Assembly: GCA_963691705.1 (NCBI GenBank)
Contig: OY829546.1
Span: forward strand, 5,838,001-5,902,000
Direction: 5' to 3'
Origin: Viola odorata
Taxonomy: Eukaryota > Streptophyta > Magnoliopsida > Malpighiales > Violaceae
Length of the DNA: 64,000 nucleotides
The notes beneath the pieces were generated by a model, which was not told the origin of the DNA, searched no databases, and saw nothing but the letters and a program-made list of their open reading frames with translations. A program made the translations under genes and the position numbers. Positions 1 to 12,566 of the stretch are shown piece by piece (position 1 is the stretch's first letter; every line of letters starts with the position of its first letter).

Positions 1-2292
1 TACGAGTTTCGTATTGTAACCAAAGTCGATACGATTCAGCCACAATTGCTGCACAAGCATCACGTGGATCTTTATATTTTGCAACCTGGAAATGAGAAAA
101 TAAATTTGTAAAATTTAGTTTAATAAAGAATGAAAAACAGAGAAAAAAATCATACAACTACATACGATAATGGAGAGGGTGAAATATACCACACTTATCA
201 ACTAGGCAAAACATTCTGGAACTTATGAACAAGTATCAATGCAACTACATACATATTTTTGTCGCTACTGTCCAATATCTTAGGCTGACACGATATATGC
301 AACTATATTATGTCCTTCAATGCCTCAAATAAATCAATAACAGAATATCAGTTCAAATATTTAGAGATGCTTGATGGAGTCTCTTAGATGCAATTTTTTA
401 CACAAATTCAGTCATTCTATCGAAATGTAAATATTTTGATGTTACTTGCATAAAAAATTTAACCAAGCAAAAGTTGAATTCAAAAGCTGAAGCACAATAT
501 ACTTCTCGTTATGTTCAACAGCGTGATCTGGGTCAAATATGAATCACATAATACATGGCTGTTGGTGGATCACGTTTATGTTTTCCTACTTATTAACTAC
601 TTAACAAAATCAACACGTGTCCTCATGCATGGTTTACACACTCCCTGTCCGCGATACATGTTTGTGTGTACGTCTGCATGTATATAGGGTGTATAGTATT
701 AAGGGCTTTATGTGGATTACAGCAGCAATCTATCTATTTCCTATTTCATTTCTATTTGGTATCCACTTCCAGTTTCTTAGGCTACAGTAATTAGCCACCA
801 AAGTTAAAATGAAAATACTAAACAATGGGAAGTCAACTTCACATAAATCAAATGCTAGATTTTGCACAAATCATTTTACAAGAAACAATTTTAGCCCTTC
901 TCTCATGCATGCAATAAAATTTCAAATTAAAATTAGCCATTTGCAGTATATACTTTTCCATTAAAGGCAGGGGAATAAATGCCAAACTACTAAGACAGAA
1001 TCATCTATCACTAGTTAGTACTTACATCATTGAATGTGTATTACTCTTACTTTGTTAAAAAAAAGTGTATTACTAGACTTCATTAACAACATTTAACACG
1101 ACCTACGCCATAATTCAAGAATCACAAACAAGTAATAACAAAATCCACATTCAGCTCAATCATCATGGCTCCAAAAGAGAAGAGATTGATAACTTACCAT
1201 GTCAACCACAGTTTGGCTAGATAAGAACTCAAAAACCCCATCACTAGCAATAACAAAGAATGGATGCTGCCGCGCAAGCTCCACCACAACAATCTCTGGA
1301 TTCGGCACAACCCCAATAGTCTCCGCAATGGAGTCCCCAATACTCCTTGTAAACGCTGTCCCTGGATACATTCCATTTGGTAACCAAAGTCTGGGCGGAT
1401 CCCCATCATCCGCTTCCTCTGTCCCCCAGCATTGCACATCAGGATTCTTCAACCCTTCAATCTGATCCAATGTCATTACTCTGGCTCCGCACATCTTCAC
1501 TCTCTCACACTCATCACTCCTAAACGGCGTTTGGTCAACGGACAAATCAACAGCAACTAGTTCCTTCCCTCTCCTCTCTGCTAAAACCGCCCTTGAATCC
1601 CCAGAATTAGCAGCGTAAACTGTTCTGCCTCTAACCAAAACCGTTATCGCAGTGGTGCCACTCATGCTATCATCCACATTATCCGCGTGCAGCTGCGAAT
1701 TCGTCACCACAAACGCGGAATGACACGCCTCCACCGCATCCATATGGAACCTCCCATTGCGCAACAGATTCTCACACAACTTCCTCTTCACGAACTGCGA
1801 GCACTGCGCACCGAACTCTCCGTGACCGTCAAACACACCAAAGAAATGGTCATCAGGACTCGAGCCAAACGGCGTGTGGATACAAAAACTATCCTGATTC
1901 GCCTTATCCAACGCGTCAGGATAGTAACCTCGCTGCGAAAGGTACGAGTATTTCAACTCATAGTTCGCCGATGGAACCTTAACGGTTCTAGATCCATCAG
2001 GAGGGAGGAACTGAGAAGAAACGCGCGACAGCCGATTAATGCCTAGTTGCTCCGGGTCACGAGTGACCCCGGGTTGGTTGAACTGGTCGTGGACCTCGGA
2101 ACCCGAGGAAGAAGAAGCAGGAGAGTAGAGAGGAAGACTATAATCCACCGCTGATGTCGCGGTCGTTGTTGTTGTTGCCACCGCCGCTCCGGCGTTGCTG
2201 TTCGCCACCGCCTTCGGAGACTGGTGCTTGACCCTACCATCTCTCGGCACGCAGGCCTCGCCGATGCAGGCTCGAGAGTAGACGCAACCCAT
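1..2292 (-). CDS. PP2C / cyclic-nucleotide-binding / protein kinase fusion (plant PKG type), 5' part only
   Basis: Two coding exons are visible: 1198-2292 (365 codons, phase 0) and 1-85, joined across a GT-AG intron. The gene continues beyond the left edge. The protein starts MGC, a likely myristoylation plus palmitoylation signal that would tether it to membranes. A Ser/Thr-rich linker (about residues 25-100) precedes a PP2C phosphatase domain. Its metal-binding motifs are NQDSF (132-136), DGHG (155-158), GDSRA (231-235), TRSIGD (315-320) and SDG (350-352); exon 2 encodes the end of the PP2C fold ([15 protein letters not shown]). The N-terminus and PP2C sequence match the plant family in which PP2C is fused to cNMP-binding and AGC-kinase domains (Arabidopsis At2g20050, rice PKG), a proposed cGMP sensor. 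The cNMP and kinase parts lie outside the window, so the fusion is inferred from family resemblance; a plain PP2C is the alternative. Confidence 0.87.
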
Positions 2293-3829
2293 ATGTGTCA
2301 GTGAGAGCAGCAGCTCATTTCTGAAGTTCTTCTCTTTTTGAAGAATTTATAGATATTTATTATTTATGGAAAATGGCTGATCTAAAACAGTTACAAGAGA
2401 GAAAAACGGAGGAAAAGTAGTAATTAATCAGTAGGGAGTAATAAATGAGAGAATGAGGTGTATTCTAGTGAGGACTGAGGAGGCGGGGGCGGGGTGGTGC
2501 GTAATGCGCACTGCGGAAGGAGATGGGGGTTAGTGGTGAGCGCGTGTGACAGAACCGCTCCTTTTGGAGCGTGGGGCACGGGAGTTGTGACCTTGTGTAG
2601 ATTAGGATTTGTTTAGAGTGTTTGGAGTGGAAAGGTAGCAGTGGAGGGTCAGGGGATTTTCAGCTTTTTCGTATTTCGGTTTGTGAGCAAGTCCCACGCG
2701 CTTCAAATTTAACTGTAAAAGGACGGATGTGTTAACGCTATATACAGTAATAATAATAACGCTTGTATATTAGTAAAAAATAAACATTCAATCAACTTAA
2801 ATAGATTTAAAATTTTATTTACCAAATTAAATTGTCTAGCAAAATCAAAAATCAAAAATCAAAACTCTTATCTAGAACACGTTATATACATTTTGCAAAC
2901 CATGAGAATCAAATTTGAGAGCTATTTTTTTTTTAATATTTTTTTTATAGGTTGTAAGTTAGAGAGTCTATTTGAAATCTAATTTCTTCTTGTTTTGCGG
3001 AACCGTCACTCGTTAGTTAGTTCTTATTTGTCTAATTATTTCTTGTTTGGGTTTTATCTATAGTAAGCATATTTATATATACAAATAAGAATTTTAACTG
3101 ATGGATAATATTTTAATTTAAAAAAAAAAATAGAACTATAATATTATCAAACTTTTGTCTAGTGACTAAAATATTCAATCAGTCGTTCAACCCTACTCAA
3201 ATTTTAGCTCAAAAATTAAGGTAAAAGTGTGATTTTTTTTAAAGCAAAGTAGATGATTATGAAAAGGTTAAGTTTGTTAAAATATAGGCTAAGAATGAGC
3301 AAATCATTAACTTGGCAGCACCAAATTTGGTAGTGCCTAGTTGGTGGATACTGCGGCTTATATTGAGCAATCATTTTAGCTTTTGCCTTCTTTTTATCAA
3401 GTGCGGGCCGTCTTCAATTCAATGTATCAATGTATGGTATGACCAGCTCCAGCCCAGCAGCACCGAGCCCGCAAAGGGATTGAAAGCGCCACCCACGTTC
3501 ACTCCTTGTCACTTGACTTTTTAGTTAGTGGCCCTTTTCTAATTCTATTGTTTTATTTATTTATCTTTATATATTAGTTTTCGTATTCGGTAACGATTTA
3601 AATTCAAATTTTATATGTATATATATAAAAAGAATTTTGAATTTACTTTGACCCTCTAAAGAAGTTGTTTTTTATTAGAGATATTGAATCATGTTTATTC
3701 ATTGTCCAAGAGGATTTCATATACAATTTGATTTGTCCAAGCTAACTTATACTTTTAATATCTTCAAAAGGGTTCGAATGGGATATGATAATTAATTTTT
3801 TTAGAAACTAAAATAAGATATATTTTTTA

Positions 3830-3905
3830 TAGGTAAAGATTAAATTCAAATTCGAATCTTTATTAGTACTTTACCATCAGTTGACAACTAATGAGTTACA
3901 TATTC
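3830..3905 (-). repeat. Possible tRNA-derived SINE relic
   Basis: On the minus strand the sequence has an A-box-like GTAACTCATTAGTTG, then about 30 bases later a B-box-like AGATTCGAATTTG. This spacing is typical of degenerate plant SINE heads. No full-length body or target-site duplication was identified, so the call is weak. Confidence 0.25.
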
Positions 3906-4468
3906 ATTAAAAAAATACAATAAATTACATAACAAATTTAAATAATAGTAAAAAACATTATATAATGTTTAAAATTTTTGGGACAAGTATAACGAATTAA
4001 AAAAATATAGAACTTTAAAAGTTAATATGAAAAAATTCACGGCCCTTAAATTTGGAGAAGGTTTCATCCAATTTCCAAATGATTTTGTGTCAGATTGGTC
4101 TAAAATTAAATTATTTGTGATAAATAATTATATTTAAATTGAGTTACCGACTTTAATTTAATATACATAAATCTTTTGGTGATAAAAAAGGCCCTTCATG
4201 GGCGGTTGATATAATTTAAGTTTTAAGATTATAAAAGAAGAAGAGAAAATGGATAAATTTTGGCGCGTTTGCTAACTTTTCAGGTATTTTATTATATTTG
4301 GCGCGTGCGTTTGTTATTTGAAAAATCATGACGTTGTGAGGCGGTGAGAGAAACATGTCATGCCAAGCGCAAAACTTTAAAAGTCAGCCAAGGCTCTCTG
4401 GCCAATGAGGGATTTATTATTTGGTTGGCGGTGTGTGCTTTTAATATTTTCTTTATTCATAATTTGTA

Positions 4469-4663
4469 CTCCTTCTAATTTTTATTAACTCACGCTTTGA
4501 CTTGAATACGTAATTACGTATATTAAAGAGGTCGGATGACTCACTATTTGACTAAAAAAACCGAAAAAAAATTCGGGAGAAAATTGTCTCAAATAGTAAG
4601 TCATCCAGCCTCCTTAATATGCGTGCCCAAGTCAAAACGTCAGTTAATAAAAGTTACATAGAG
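4469..4663. mobile_element. Stowaway-like MITE, copy A
   Basis: A 195-bp element flanked by TA on both sides (4467-4468 and 4664-4665), as expected for Tc1/mariner-derived MITEs. The ends are inverted repeats (CTCCTTCTAATTTTTATTAA against the reverse complement CTCTATGTAACTTTTATTAA). The inversion continues inward through CTTTGACTTG and GGATGACTCACTATTTGA, so most of the element can fold into one hairpin. It shares this inner block with the elements at 6881-7080 and 60902-61122. It encodes no protein. Confidence 0.85.
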
Positions 4664-6485
4664 TAAGTCTTAAATAGATTTAACCAGAAAAAGATAGAAA
4701 ATGCCACGATTAGTAGTGTTTTTAAAATTTAAAAATTTGGAGAGTCAAATATAATTCAATAATATATATATTTTAAAGATTATAAGAATTGATGACGGGG
4801 ATTGAAAAATGATGATTCTTTTTAATATGATTTGTTTAACCGTCCACTTAAGTTTAATAAAACATAATATTTGTGGTTTAGATAAAATAAAAAAAATTAA
4901 TTAATATGATTAGATATTTCCAAAAACTGTTCAACTAAATTGGTGGGGGATTACGAGGCTTGACCGGAAAAAAATGATTAGAAATTTAGAATCAATTATG
5001 GAAGCCTTTGTGCTTCTTATCATGACAAAGCAGTTTTCTTATCAATCATGTATAGCCAAATAAATAAATTAATGAATAAATAAAAGTCTGGTCAAATAAA
5101 TACATAAAACATTTAATATATGTTTTAGAATTTTCTACTTGAATCCATCAAATAATGTATATATGTATTATTTTTGAAGATTGAACTGAATCTAACTGAA
5201 AATACACAGCACTGACACTCGCATTCTATATCACGTGCATGCTTCAAAAAAGTACCACTTCAACCACATGGTCATGTAACGAATTCTCCCTATATCTCCA
5301 ATTATTGTGTTTGCTTGTCAATTCCAGACCGAAGGAGTAGTTCCAATTCATTCTACACGAATCCCTTTGTTTGGCATTGTTTTGGAGTTCAGTTTCTGGA
5401 TGGAGCAATGCTGAATAGTGAATATAGTTGAAAAGCATGCGTCCCTGCACAAGAAACATGTCCATGACAGTTTAGACTTTGGTCACTTTCTCTCCTGTAC
5501 CATTTCTTTTTTGAAAGAAAAAATATCCTTGTTTTGTTTTCTTGTGGTTTGTTCTTGTTTTTCAAGGAACTTATCCACGTGAACTATAAAGTTCTGCGTC
5601 ACGGGATCTTGTGAAACAAAAAGTCTTTCAATTCCAGAAATCACAAGATTGATTTTACAAATGAACCAACTTATCTGTTACCAAAATGAAATGAAATAAA
5701 ATTGAGAATTATTTTGGCTTAAATTGTGTCTCCAATTCGAGTTACAGCTGCGTGAAACTTCAAGAAAGAGCTTTGCTGCTCTTCTAGAGAGTCATGAATA
5801 ATCTGCACCCACTGTGCTGATTGAATACCAGATGGTTTTGACAAAAAATAAAATAAAGTCGTATATCATCTGGGCCTGGCCCAACACATACTTTGATTTA
5901 AAGAAAAGCCCAAAAGAAAGCACTACAACAATAGGCCTGGGATAAAGTTGAACAGTAAAATAGCGCAATAAACAAGCACTGCTACTGGCTACGGCCCATT
6001 GTGATCGCGGACATGTCGTACTGGTACAAGTACAACCAGGCCAGCGCGGCGCTCGATTCCCGAAACATACAAAAAAGATGAAAATACCTGGCTGTCGACT
6101 GTGCTGTCTGTCTGTCTTTGCTTCATTCCATAGCTTAAGCACAAATGCATCAATTTTTTTTCTCTATCTCATTCTCATCTCCTAATATTCTCATCATGAT
6201 GATGTAAAAATAAAGCAAAAGTGTGTTTGAACCAATGAAGTAATTTGTTTCAAGAACAATTTTATCATTTATTTTACTCTTACTTGTATCTTTGAATTAA
6301 TTACTGGCAAAATAAAAACTCAACAACCACTAACATTGGTAAAGTTATAGAGTTGCAACAAGTTTCTTTATCAACTTTACACAAATTTTTTTATCATTAA
6401 TTTTAATTTTAATTGAGTATTTAAGAGATTGATGTTTTAGTTTATGATATTAAAGGTCGTATAAGGCAGTTGGATAATACTAGTT

Positions 6486-6620
6486 AACTCTGCTGCTGAC
6501 TGGTTGGCTAAAGCAATTAGATCAGATTTTTGCCCTCAGGATTAAATCGTTCATCCTCCTGACCCTCTTGCTTCTATTTTGTCGAGAGATTTTTTTGTAC
6601 CTTCTAGTTTTGTTGAATGA
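6486..6620 (+). pseudogene. RNase H-like tail of a decayed LINE / non-LTR element
   Basis: Translated in frame from 6486 the stretch reads NSAADWLAKAIRSDFCPQD, a stop, then IVHPPDPLASILSRDF and a final stop. N..ADWLAK followed by a PP(D/S)...L...D(L/F) tail is characteristic of the RNase H domain that ends many plant LINE reverse transcriptases or their domesticated derivatives. The internal TAA, and the lack of a readable domain just upstream (6437-6485 is out of frame), show it is dead. Only the C-terminal part of the domain remains. Confidence 0.6.
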
Positions 6621-6880
6621 AGCTGTTCATTGTTATTCGATTAAAAGTATAATTCAACGATTTTTGAAAATTAACTATATATCTTTAATTAAATACGTAA
6701 AAATATAATTATTTACGAGAAATACTACTGATCTACTCTTAAATTTAAGTTATGGTATTTTAGTGAAAATACTTTGAATCTTTTTTCTTTAACAAAATGC
6801 TTAAGAATTAATAGAAATTTAACTACAGTATAAATTCATAAATAAACTAATTTGAAATATGAGCCACAAGATAGATGGTA

Positions 6881-7080
6881 CTCTCTCCTGTCATAATTAA
6901 TTATTGTTTACTATTTGGGCACGCATATTAAGAAAATCGGATGACTCACTATTTGACAAAAAAAATGTAACGTACATTCGAGAAAAAATTCGGGGTAAAA
7001 TTATCTCAAATAGTAAATCATCCGATTTTTTAACATGCGTGCCTAAATAGTGAAAGACAATTAAAAAAATTAGGAGGGAG
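6881..7080. mobile_element. Stowaway-like MITE, copy B
   Basis: A 200-bp element flanked by TA (6879-6880, 7081-7082), with ends CTCTCTCCTGTCATAATTAA and, in reverse complement, CTCCCTCCTAATTTTTTTAA. The inner arms pair GGGCACGCATATTAAGAAAA with its inverted copy and contain GGATGACTCACTATTTGA, shared with copies A and C. The centre holds AACGTACATTCGAGAAAAAA, related to the centre of copy C. It sits about 400 bp upstream of the glyoxalase I start codon, within likely promoter range. Confidence 0.85.
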
Positions 7081-7494
7081 TATTTCTAAATATAGTATAC
7101 TTTATTTATTCTCGAATCTCGAGAATCTTCCTTGCCTACTGTGAATATCATCGCAGGAATTTTCAACAAAAACATAATTCAATGCCAAAAAATTTCCGTT
7201 TATATAAAAAAAATAAAAAAATAAAAAATTCAGCCAAGCCGGTAACCGTTAAGGAAAAGAAAAGAACAGTAAAAAAGAGAGGAGAGAGACTAAAAGAGGG
7301 ATTATTCCTAGTAAAGAGCAGAGGTGATTCTGGTGTGAAGCCAAGCCATAAGCCAAACCCATCTCTCTCTCCCTCTCCACAGTCACAAACTTATCACTAC
7401 CACTCCGTCTCTATGTGCGCTCACAAACAGAAGAAGCATCATCGGCCATAGATAAATCGATTGATTGTTGGTTATCAAAAATATTGTTTAATAA

Positions 7495-10400
7495 ATGGTG
7501 AGGATAATCCCTATGGCGTCCTCCATTCGACCCTCCCTCACCTCCTTCCGCTTCTGCAACACCACCACTCGCTTCCCCGTCCCCGTCTCCTCCTTCTCTC
7601 CTCCTCGCCGATTCGCTCATCTTGCCACTGGTAATTTTCTTCTTCTTCTTAACCGTCACCTGTTCGCGCCATGGAAAATCTCTTTTGGATGCTTTGACTA
7701 TCATCGGTTTCGTTTGTTTGCGTCATGTGCATTTCAGTAGTGTCATTTCCAGAATCTTGATTATTCAGTTGGATTTAGTGTGCTTCGTGTGTGAGTTCTA
7801 TGCGGTGAGCTAAAGGTGCGCTTTGTTTGCTCTTGAGTGATGTAGGAATGATGTGGTGTGTTCTGCAGGTGTTCCGCAGTTGCAGTGCTTTGGCTTGACA
7901 GTTTCTAAAGTTTGGAGAAGAGAGGGTAGGAATATTGGCGTCGTCACTGCAGCTGGAAATATGGCTCAGGCAAGTACAGCTGCTACGCCAGAGACTCTTT
8001 TAGAGTGGGTAAAGAGTGACAAGCGGAGAATGTTACATGTTGTTTACCGCGTTGGGGATTTGGACAGGACGATCAAGTAAGATCTGTGTTAAACTTGAAT
8101 AACTAGAACCACTACTTGTTGTAAGCTTTCTATATTGATGTTGATATGAGACTTGTTTTGAGTATTGTGATTGTAAAGTCGTCTTTCCTTATAAACAATA
8201 ACATTGATGATGATATGTAACTTGTGGTTGAACACTGGTCTGTCTGCTGGCTCCAGATTTTACACGGAGTGCTTGGGAATGAAGTTGTTGCGGAAACGTG
8301 ACATACCTGAGGAAAGATATACGAATGCCTTTCTTGGTTATGGGCCAGAAGATTCTCATTTTGTCATAGAACTCACATACAGTAAGTTTGTTCAGTTTTC
8401 TTGAACTTTTATTGATATCTGAAAGAGGAAACTTTTGGTGTGCCTAAGAGTGCTGTAGTGCACTATTAACTCAGTAAATAATGTCTCTGAACCATGGAGT
8501 AAAGTCATTAATATTTATTTTTAATCGTTCTAATGGTGCCAGATTATGGAATTGACAAATACGACATTGGAAGCGCATTTGGACATTTTGGCATTGCAGT
8601 AGAGGATGTAAGCTTGAATGTGTTCTCTTTTTTTTCCCTCTCTTTTGATAATTTGTTTATCTGGGAGTGGTTATCTAGATATAGTCATATTTTTCCTTTT
8701 TTTTCCTTCTTTAATTACAGTAATCCAGTCTCTTGGTTATGTATGCTATGCAGTTTGCTGCATTTTTTTGGTTCTCAGTGAACATGAAGTCGGTTTCATT
8801 AGTGTACTCCTTTCATTAGGTTGCCAAAACTGTGGAACTCATAAAGGCTAAGGGTGGCAAAGTAACCAGAGAACCTGGACCTGTCAAAGGTGGCAACACA
8901 GTGATTGCATTTATTGAAGATCCTGATGGTTATAAATTTGAACTTTTGGAAAGGGGGCCTACACCTGAACCCCTTTGTCAGGTGATGCTTCGTGTTGGAG
9001 ATCTTGATCGTTCGATAAAGTTTTATGAGAAGGTGAGGCTTCTACTGTATTTGATATTATACCCACTGCTCTCTCACCTGCTAGCATAGCTCAGTATGTC
9101 CTGTAAAATAGTTCTAAATAGCATTTTTTTCATTTAGGCTTTTGGGATGGAGCTTCTACGGAAGCGGGATAATCCAGAGTACAAGGTAAGTTAGCCACTT
9201 TTGCCAAATTTATGTGTTATGTCGAAGTCCCGTAATGAATGAGTTTATCACAACAATGTATACCTGATTGGTCTGCATGTTTTATTTGGCACTTCCCACA
9301 CTTGAATTAAGGTTCTTCCTTGCCTCTCTTTCAATTGGCTTGAATCCTTTCCGGAGTGAAACTAATCTTGTGGAAATCGTATTGAATATTTGATGATATA
9401 TTCCTTGTGTTGCTAAAAACCTGATCGTTGTTTACTAACCACACATTGTCTAACCAAATGTGACTCTCTCTTGATATGTTCCTCAAAATATCTGATTCGG
9501 ATTATTCCGTCAATGAATAAATTATCTTGATTGTCAAGAGAGAATATACTCAGCCTGTACTAGCACAGGTGATTTTGGACCATTCTCCGGAACAATCAAC
9601 TATCAACTCTTTTGAGTGTCGTTTCAAGTAGCTAATCTTATTATGCTTTTGAGTTAGTTAATACACTTCATGCGAGAGGAAAGAATGGGCAAAGAACCAC
9701 CAGTTCCCCCAAACACCAAGGTGCCAAATGGAACACTTTGCTTAATTAACACAAGGATTAAAGCGTGAGAGAAGAAAGGAACCTTGCCTTTCTTACATGA
9801 GAGAAGAAAGGAACCTTGCCTTTCTTATGTCCCTACATGAAAGTGGGAAATAAAATAGAACATGTTTTGATGTGAGAGCCCCCCCAAGAGGCAATAAAAT
9901 TCCTTTTGTAGCTTTCCTGAACCTTCGCCGGCTGTTATTTGATGTTTATCTTCCTTAGCCCCAACTCTATTTTTAACTATGGAGTCTAATTGTGTTAAAT
10001 AGATCTCCTGATCACTGTCATTAGTCCTGTTTTTGCTAACATAAACTTCTTTATTTTTTTTCCAGTGATGGAAAAGATGATATATGTACCCAAATTTTGT
10101 GCAAATGAAGAGAATGTCATCAAATTCTTTTTCTTCATGAGTCATGACTAATTATGCGTGTCTAAGTATTTTTATGAGAGTGCTGAAAGGCATTGAAATG
10201 AATAAAATTCATTAGTGCGTTTACTGGTTTGGAACCATAAAGTTCTTAACTAGCATGCTCAACTTGTTACCTTTCAAGTTTCAGCACTTTAAGGTTACAC
10301 TTTCTAACCTGAAATTTAATCCTCTCTAATGAGAGACCAATTTTTAGTTAGGGGACCTGAGTGGAGACAGACTGAGAAGAATCTGGCTTTTCAGAGAAGG

Positions 10401-11610
10401 AACTTACTGCTATTGGGAAAGCACCATGCAGTTCTATTTTGAAAGCATTATTTGTATGTTCTGCTTCGTGCCATTCATGACCAAATTGTCATTATATCCA
10501 GGCCTTTTAATTTGTCTTTGGTTTAAATATGTGCAGTCTTGCACTTGAACCGAAGGGTCGACCCTTTAAATGCCTTTGGTCTGGTTATTTGTGAACTGAT
10601 ATGTTCTCGTGTCTATTGCTCTTAGTATACAATTGCCATGATGGGTTACGGTCCTGAAGATAAAAATGTTGTGCTGGAGTTGACGTACAACTACGGGGTC
10701 AATGAATATGACAAAGGAAATGCTTATGCTCAGGTAGGAACATGTTTACTTCCCTTGCTTCTAATTGCTTGTTGTCACAAATACTTGGGAAAAACAGGGG
10801 ATTGATTTTTTCATAGAAGTTAATTCCTTAGATGGAACAACTTGAAACTGATTTATTTCGTTACAACAGATTGCAATTGGCACAGATGATGTCTATAAAA
10901 CGGCAGAGGCTATTAAACTGTTTGGTGGAAAGATTACCCGGGAACCTGGTCCATTACCTGGTATCAACACCAAAATTACTGCATGCTTGGATCCTGATGG
11001 TTGGAAAGCGGTATGCTTCCGAAGATTTCATTCCTTTATGCTATAATTGAATGTGGATTGCATCGCTTGACTTTAGGGGGTTATTCTTGTGACAATCTTC
11101 GATACAACAAATGAAAGTGTTGATGGTAAATGGTTTTGTCACAACTTTTAGTAACAGTATATAAGCACCTGGAACTGTTGGAGCAAGTGATATAACCAAC
11201 ACATGAACATACATGAGTCAGTCACTTAGATATGCAAACTACTCTTTTGTGAGTTAGTTGGCCAGTTAGGACATGACTGCTTGAACGAGATTGAAATGGA
11301 AGTCATGGGATTAGATACTTGAACCTGTGCCTTGAGAGGCATTGTTGGAACTAAAGATATGACTAATGTGGTAACTTAGTAGTTAGTACCTATAGAGTTT
11401 GCTATCTGGGTTGACTGGTTGAAGACTTGCGCCTTAAAACTTGTGCATTTTGACAACTGTGCAATCCACTGTCCAAATGATCTACGCTAGTCAATTTGGT
11501 TGTTTAATTTGGAGATGTTCAGCATCACGGTTCATTCGGTTTTGAAGTTTCACTTTTTCTTACTGCAGGTTTTTGTAGATAACATTGACTTCCTCAAGGA
11601 ATTAGAATGA
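7495..11610 (+). CDS. GLX1: Lactoylglutathione lyase (glyoxalase I), two-domain, probably plastid
   Basis: Nine exons: 7495-7630, 7869-8076, 8257-8381, 8543-8607, 8820-9032, 9138-9185, 10626-10733, 10870-11010, 11569-11610. They sum to 362 codons (361 residues) with every junction in phase. The enzyme isomerises the methylglyoxal-glutathione hemithioacetal to S-lactoylglutathione, the first step of methylglyoxal detoxification. Residues 1 to about 75 are Ser/Thr/Arg-rich, like a plastid transit peptide. Domain 1 (about 100-225) has ligand candidates H102, E153, H171 and E219. Domain 2 (about 230-350) has Q232, E283 and Q301, but V349 where the fourth ligand should be, so domain 1 probably carries the catalytic site. 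ATG at 7513 is an alternative start. Intron 6 is long (1.4 kb) and carries a 32-bp tandem duplication. Confidence 0.93.
9766..9829. repeat. 32-bp direct tandem duplication in glyoxalase I intron 6
   Basis: Two adjacent copies of a 32-base unit containing GAGAAGAAAGGAACCTTGCC are nearly identical, which suggests a recent slippage or unequal-exchange event. It lies inside an intron and does not affect coding. Confidence 0.8.
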
Positions 11611-12566
11611 GTCGACTATCGCAGTTCTAGAACCACACCCTCGATGCCAGATGATTATCATGAAACTTTTACTAGCGAGAAGGATCTCAACTGTAGATAA
11701 AATCTGTGGCCTGGCTCAGAATGGCAGTAGCAATAAATCTTTTGGCAGTAGCATTTGCAGGGAGTTAGGGCCATTAGTTTATCTTTACGCATATTTTTTT
11801 CTTTCGATAAAAGAATGGAAGAAAATGTACACAAAAGACTCGTGCTTGAAGTTCCGTAAGCTTAGCACAGCATAGCAACACAACACCTACGATTATCTAT
11901 CGTAATAGCCAATAAGGCATTTCTGCTATAGTTCTGAAAATTTGGTGGAAGTTTTCTCACAAAAGGATGTGTTGTTTTGGTAATTCTCGTAAAAACCCTT
12001 GTCAACGCATTAAAACTTTTCATTTTTGTTTAAAATTCCTCACCATTCGGTCGTGTTTGGTTCAGTATTTTCCTCTTCTTTTTGACCTTTTTAGATTAAT
12101 TCGATTCGGTTGGTTTTGATTTTGGTGTTTTTATTCTTCTTAAGTTTTTAATGATAAAAATACGGTGTTTATTATTAAATTATTTATATTATTAATATTC
12201 GACTATAAGTGTTGTTATGTTGAGTTAATTTTAGTTCTTGCTCTTTTTTTATCGAATTGTGATCACTAGTTCAAATCATACATTAAAATTAATAATTCAC
12301 CAGTATATTTTATTTTACAAAAAAAGGAAATTCAGCCTATACAAATTTAATAATAATTTTTTGTGGTCTGTTTAAATTTAATAGTTAAATAAACACTGTA
12401 TTGTATGTATCCGAAATTCTTGACTGTCTTCACGATACGGGCGCTGGGCGATACCGTGCACACGCGCTAAGCTTCTTCCTCTCCAACTAAAACAGCAGAG
12501 CAACTCGCTGCTTAGCGCATAAAGTAAACCCTAGACCTCGCTGCCCCCTGCGGACAATTTACGACA
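11611..12566 (+). other. Glyoxalase 3' end and BIN3-type gene promoter
   Basis: The 3' UTR of the glyoxalase gene occupies at least the first 250-400 bases; no spliced gene was found in it. The stretch around 12050-12130 contains CGGT/GGTT-rich sequence of the kind seen in degenerate plant repeats. The last 150 bases, with a GC-rich patch near 12440, are the likely promoter and leader of the downstream RNA methyltransferase gene. Confidence 0.5.

Larger units (their letters stand above)
2293..7494. other. Intergenic region between the PP2C-kinase gene and the glyoxalase I gene
   Basis: The first 400 bases hold the 5' leader and promoter of the leftward PP2C-kinase gene. The rest is mostly AT-rich. 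It contains two Stowaway-like MITEs (4469-4663, 6881-7080), a LINE RNase H relic (6486-6620), a possible SINE relic near 3830-3905, and a cluster of GGCCCA/TGGGCC motifs near 5870-6000. Open frames at 3312-3524, 5244-5465 and 5792-6142 match no family I know and have no convincing splice or codon support. About 7380-7494 is probably the glyoxalase 5' leader. Confidence 0.6.

Noticed and set aside
1687..2046. 119-codon plus-strand frame
   Set aside because: Antisense to the PP2C domain, with no recognisable domain of its own.
7182..7451. 89-codon Lys-rich frame upstream of glyoxalase I
   Set aside because: It falls in A-rich promoter and leader sequence. The product is low-complexity, and the true glyoxalase start lies downstream.
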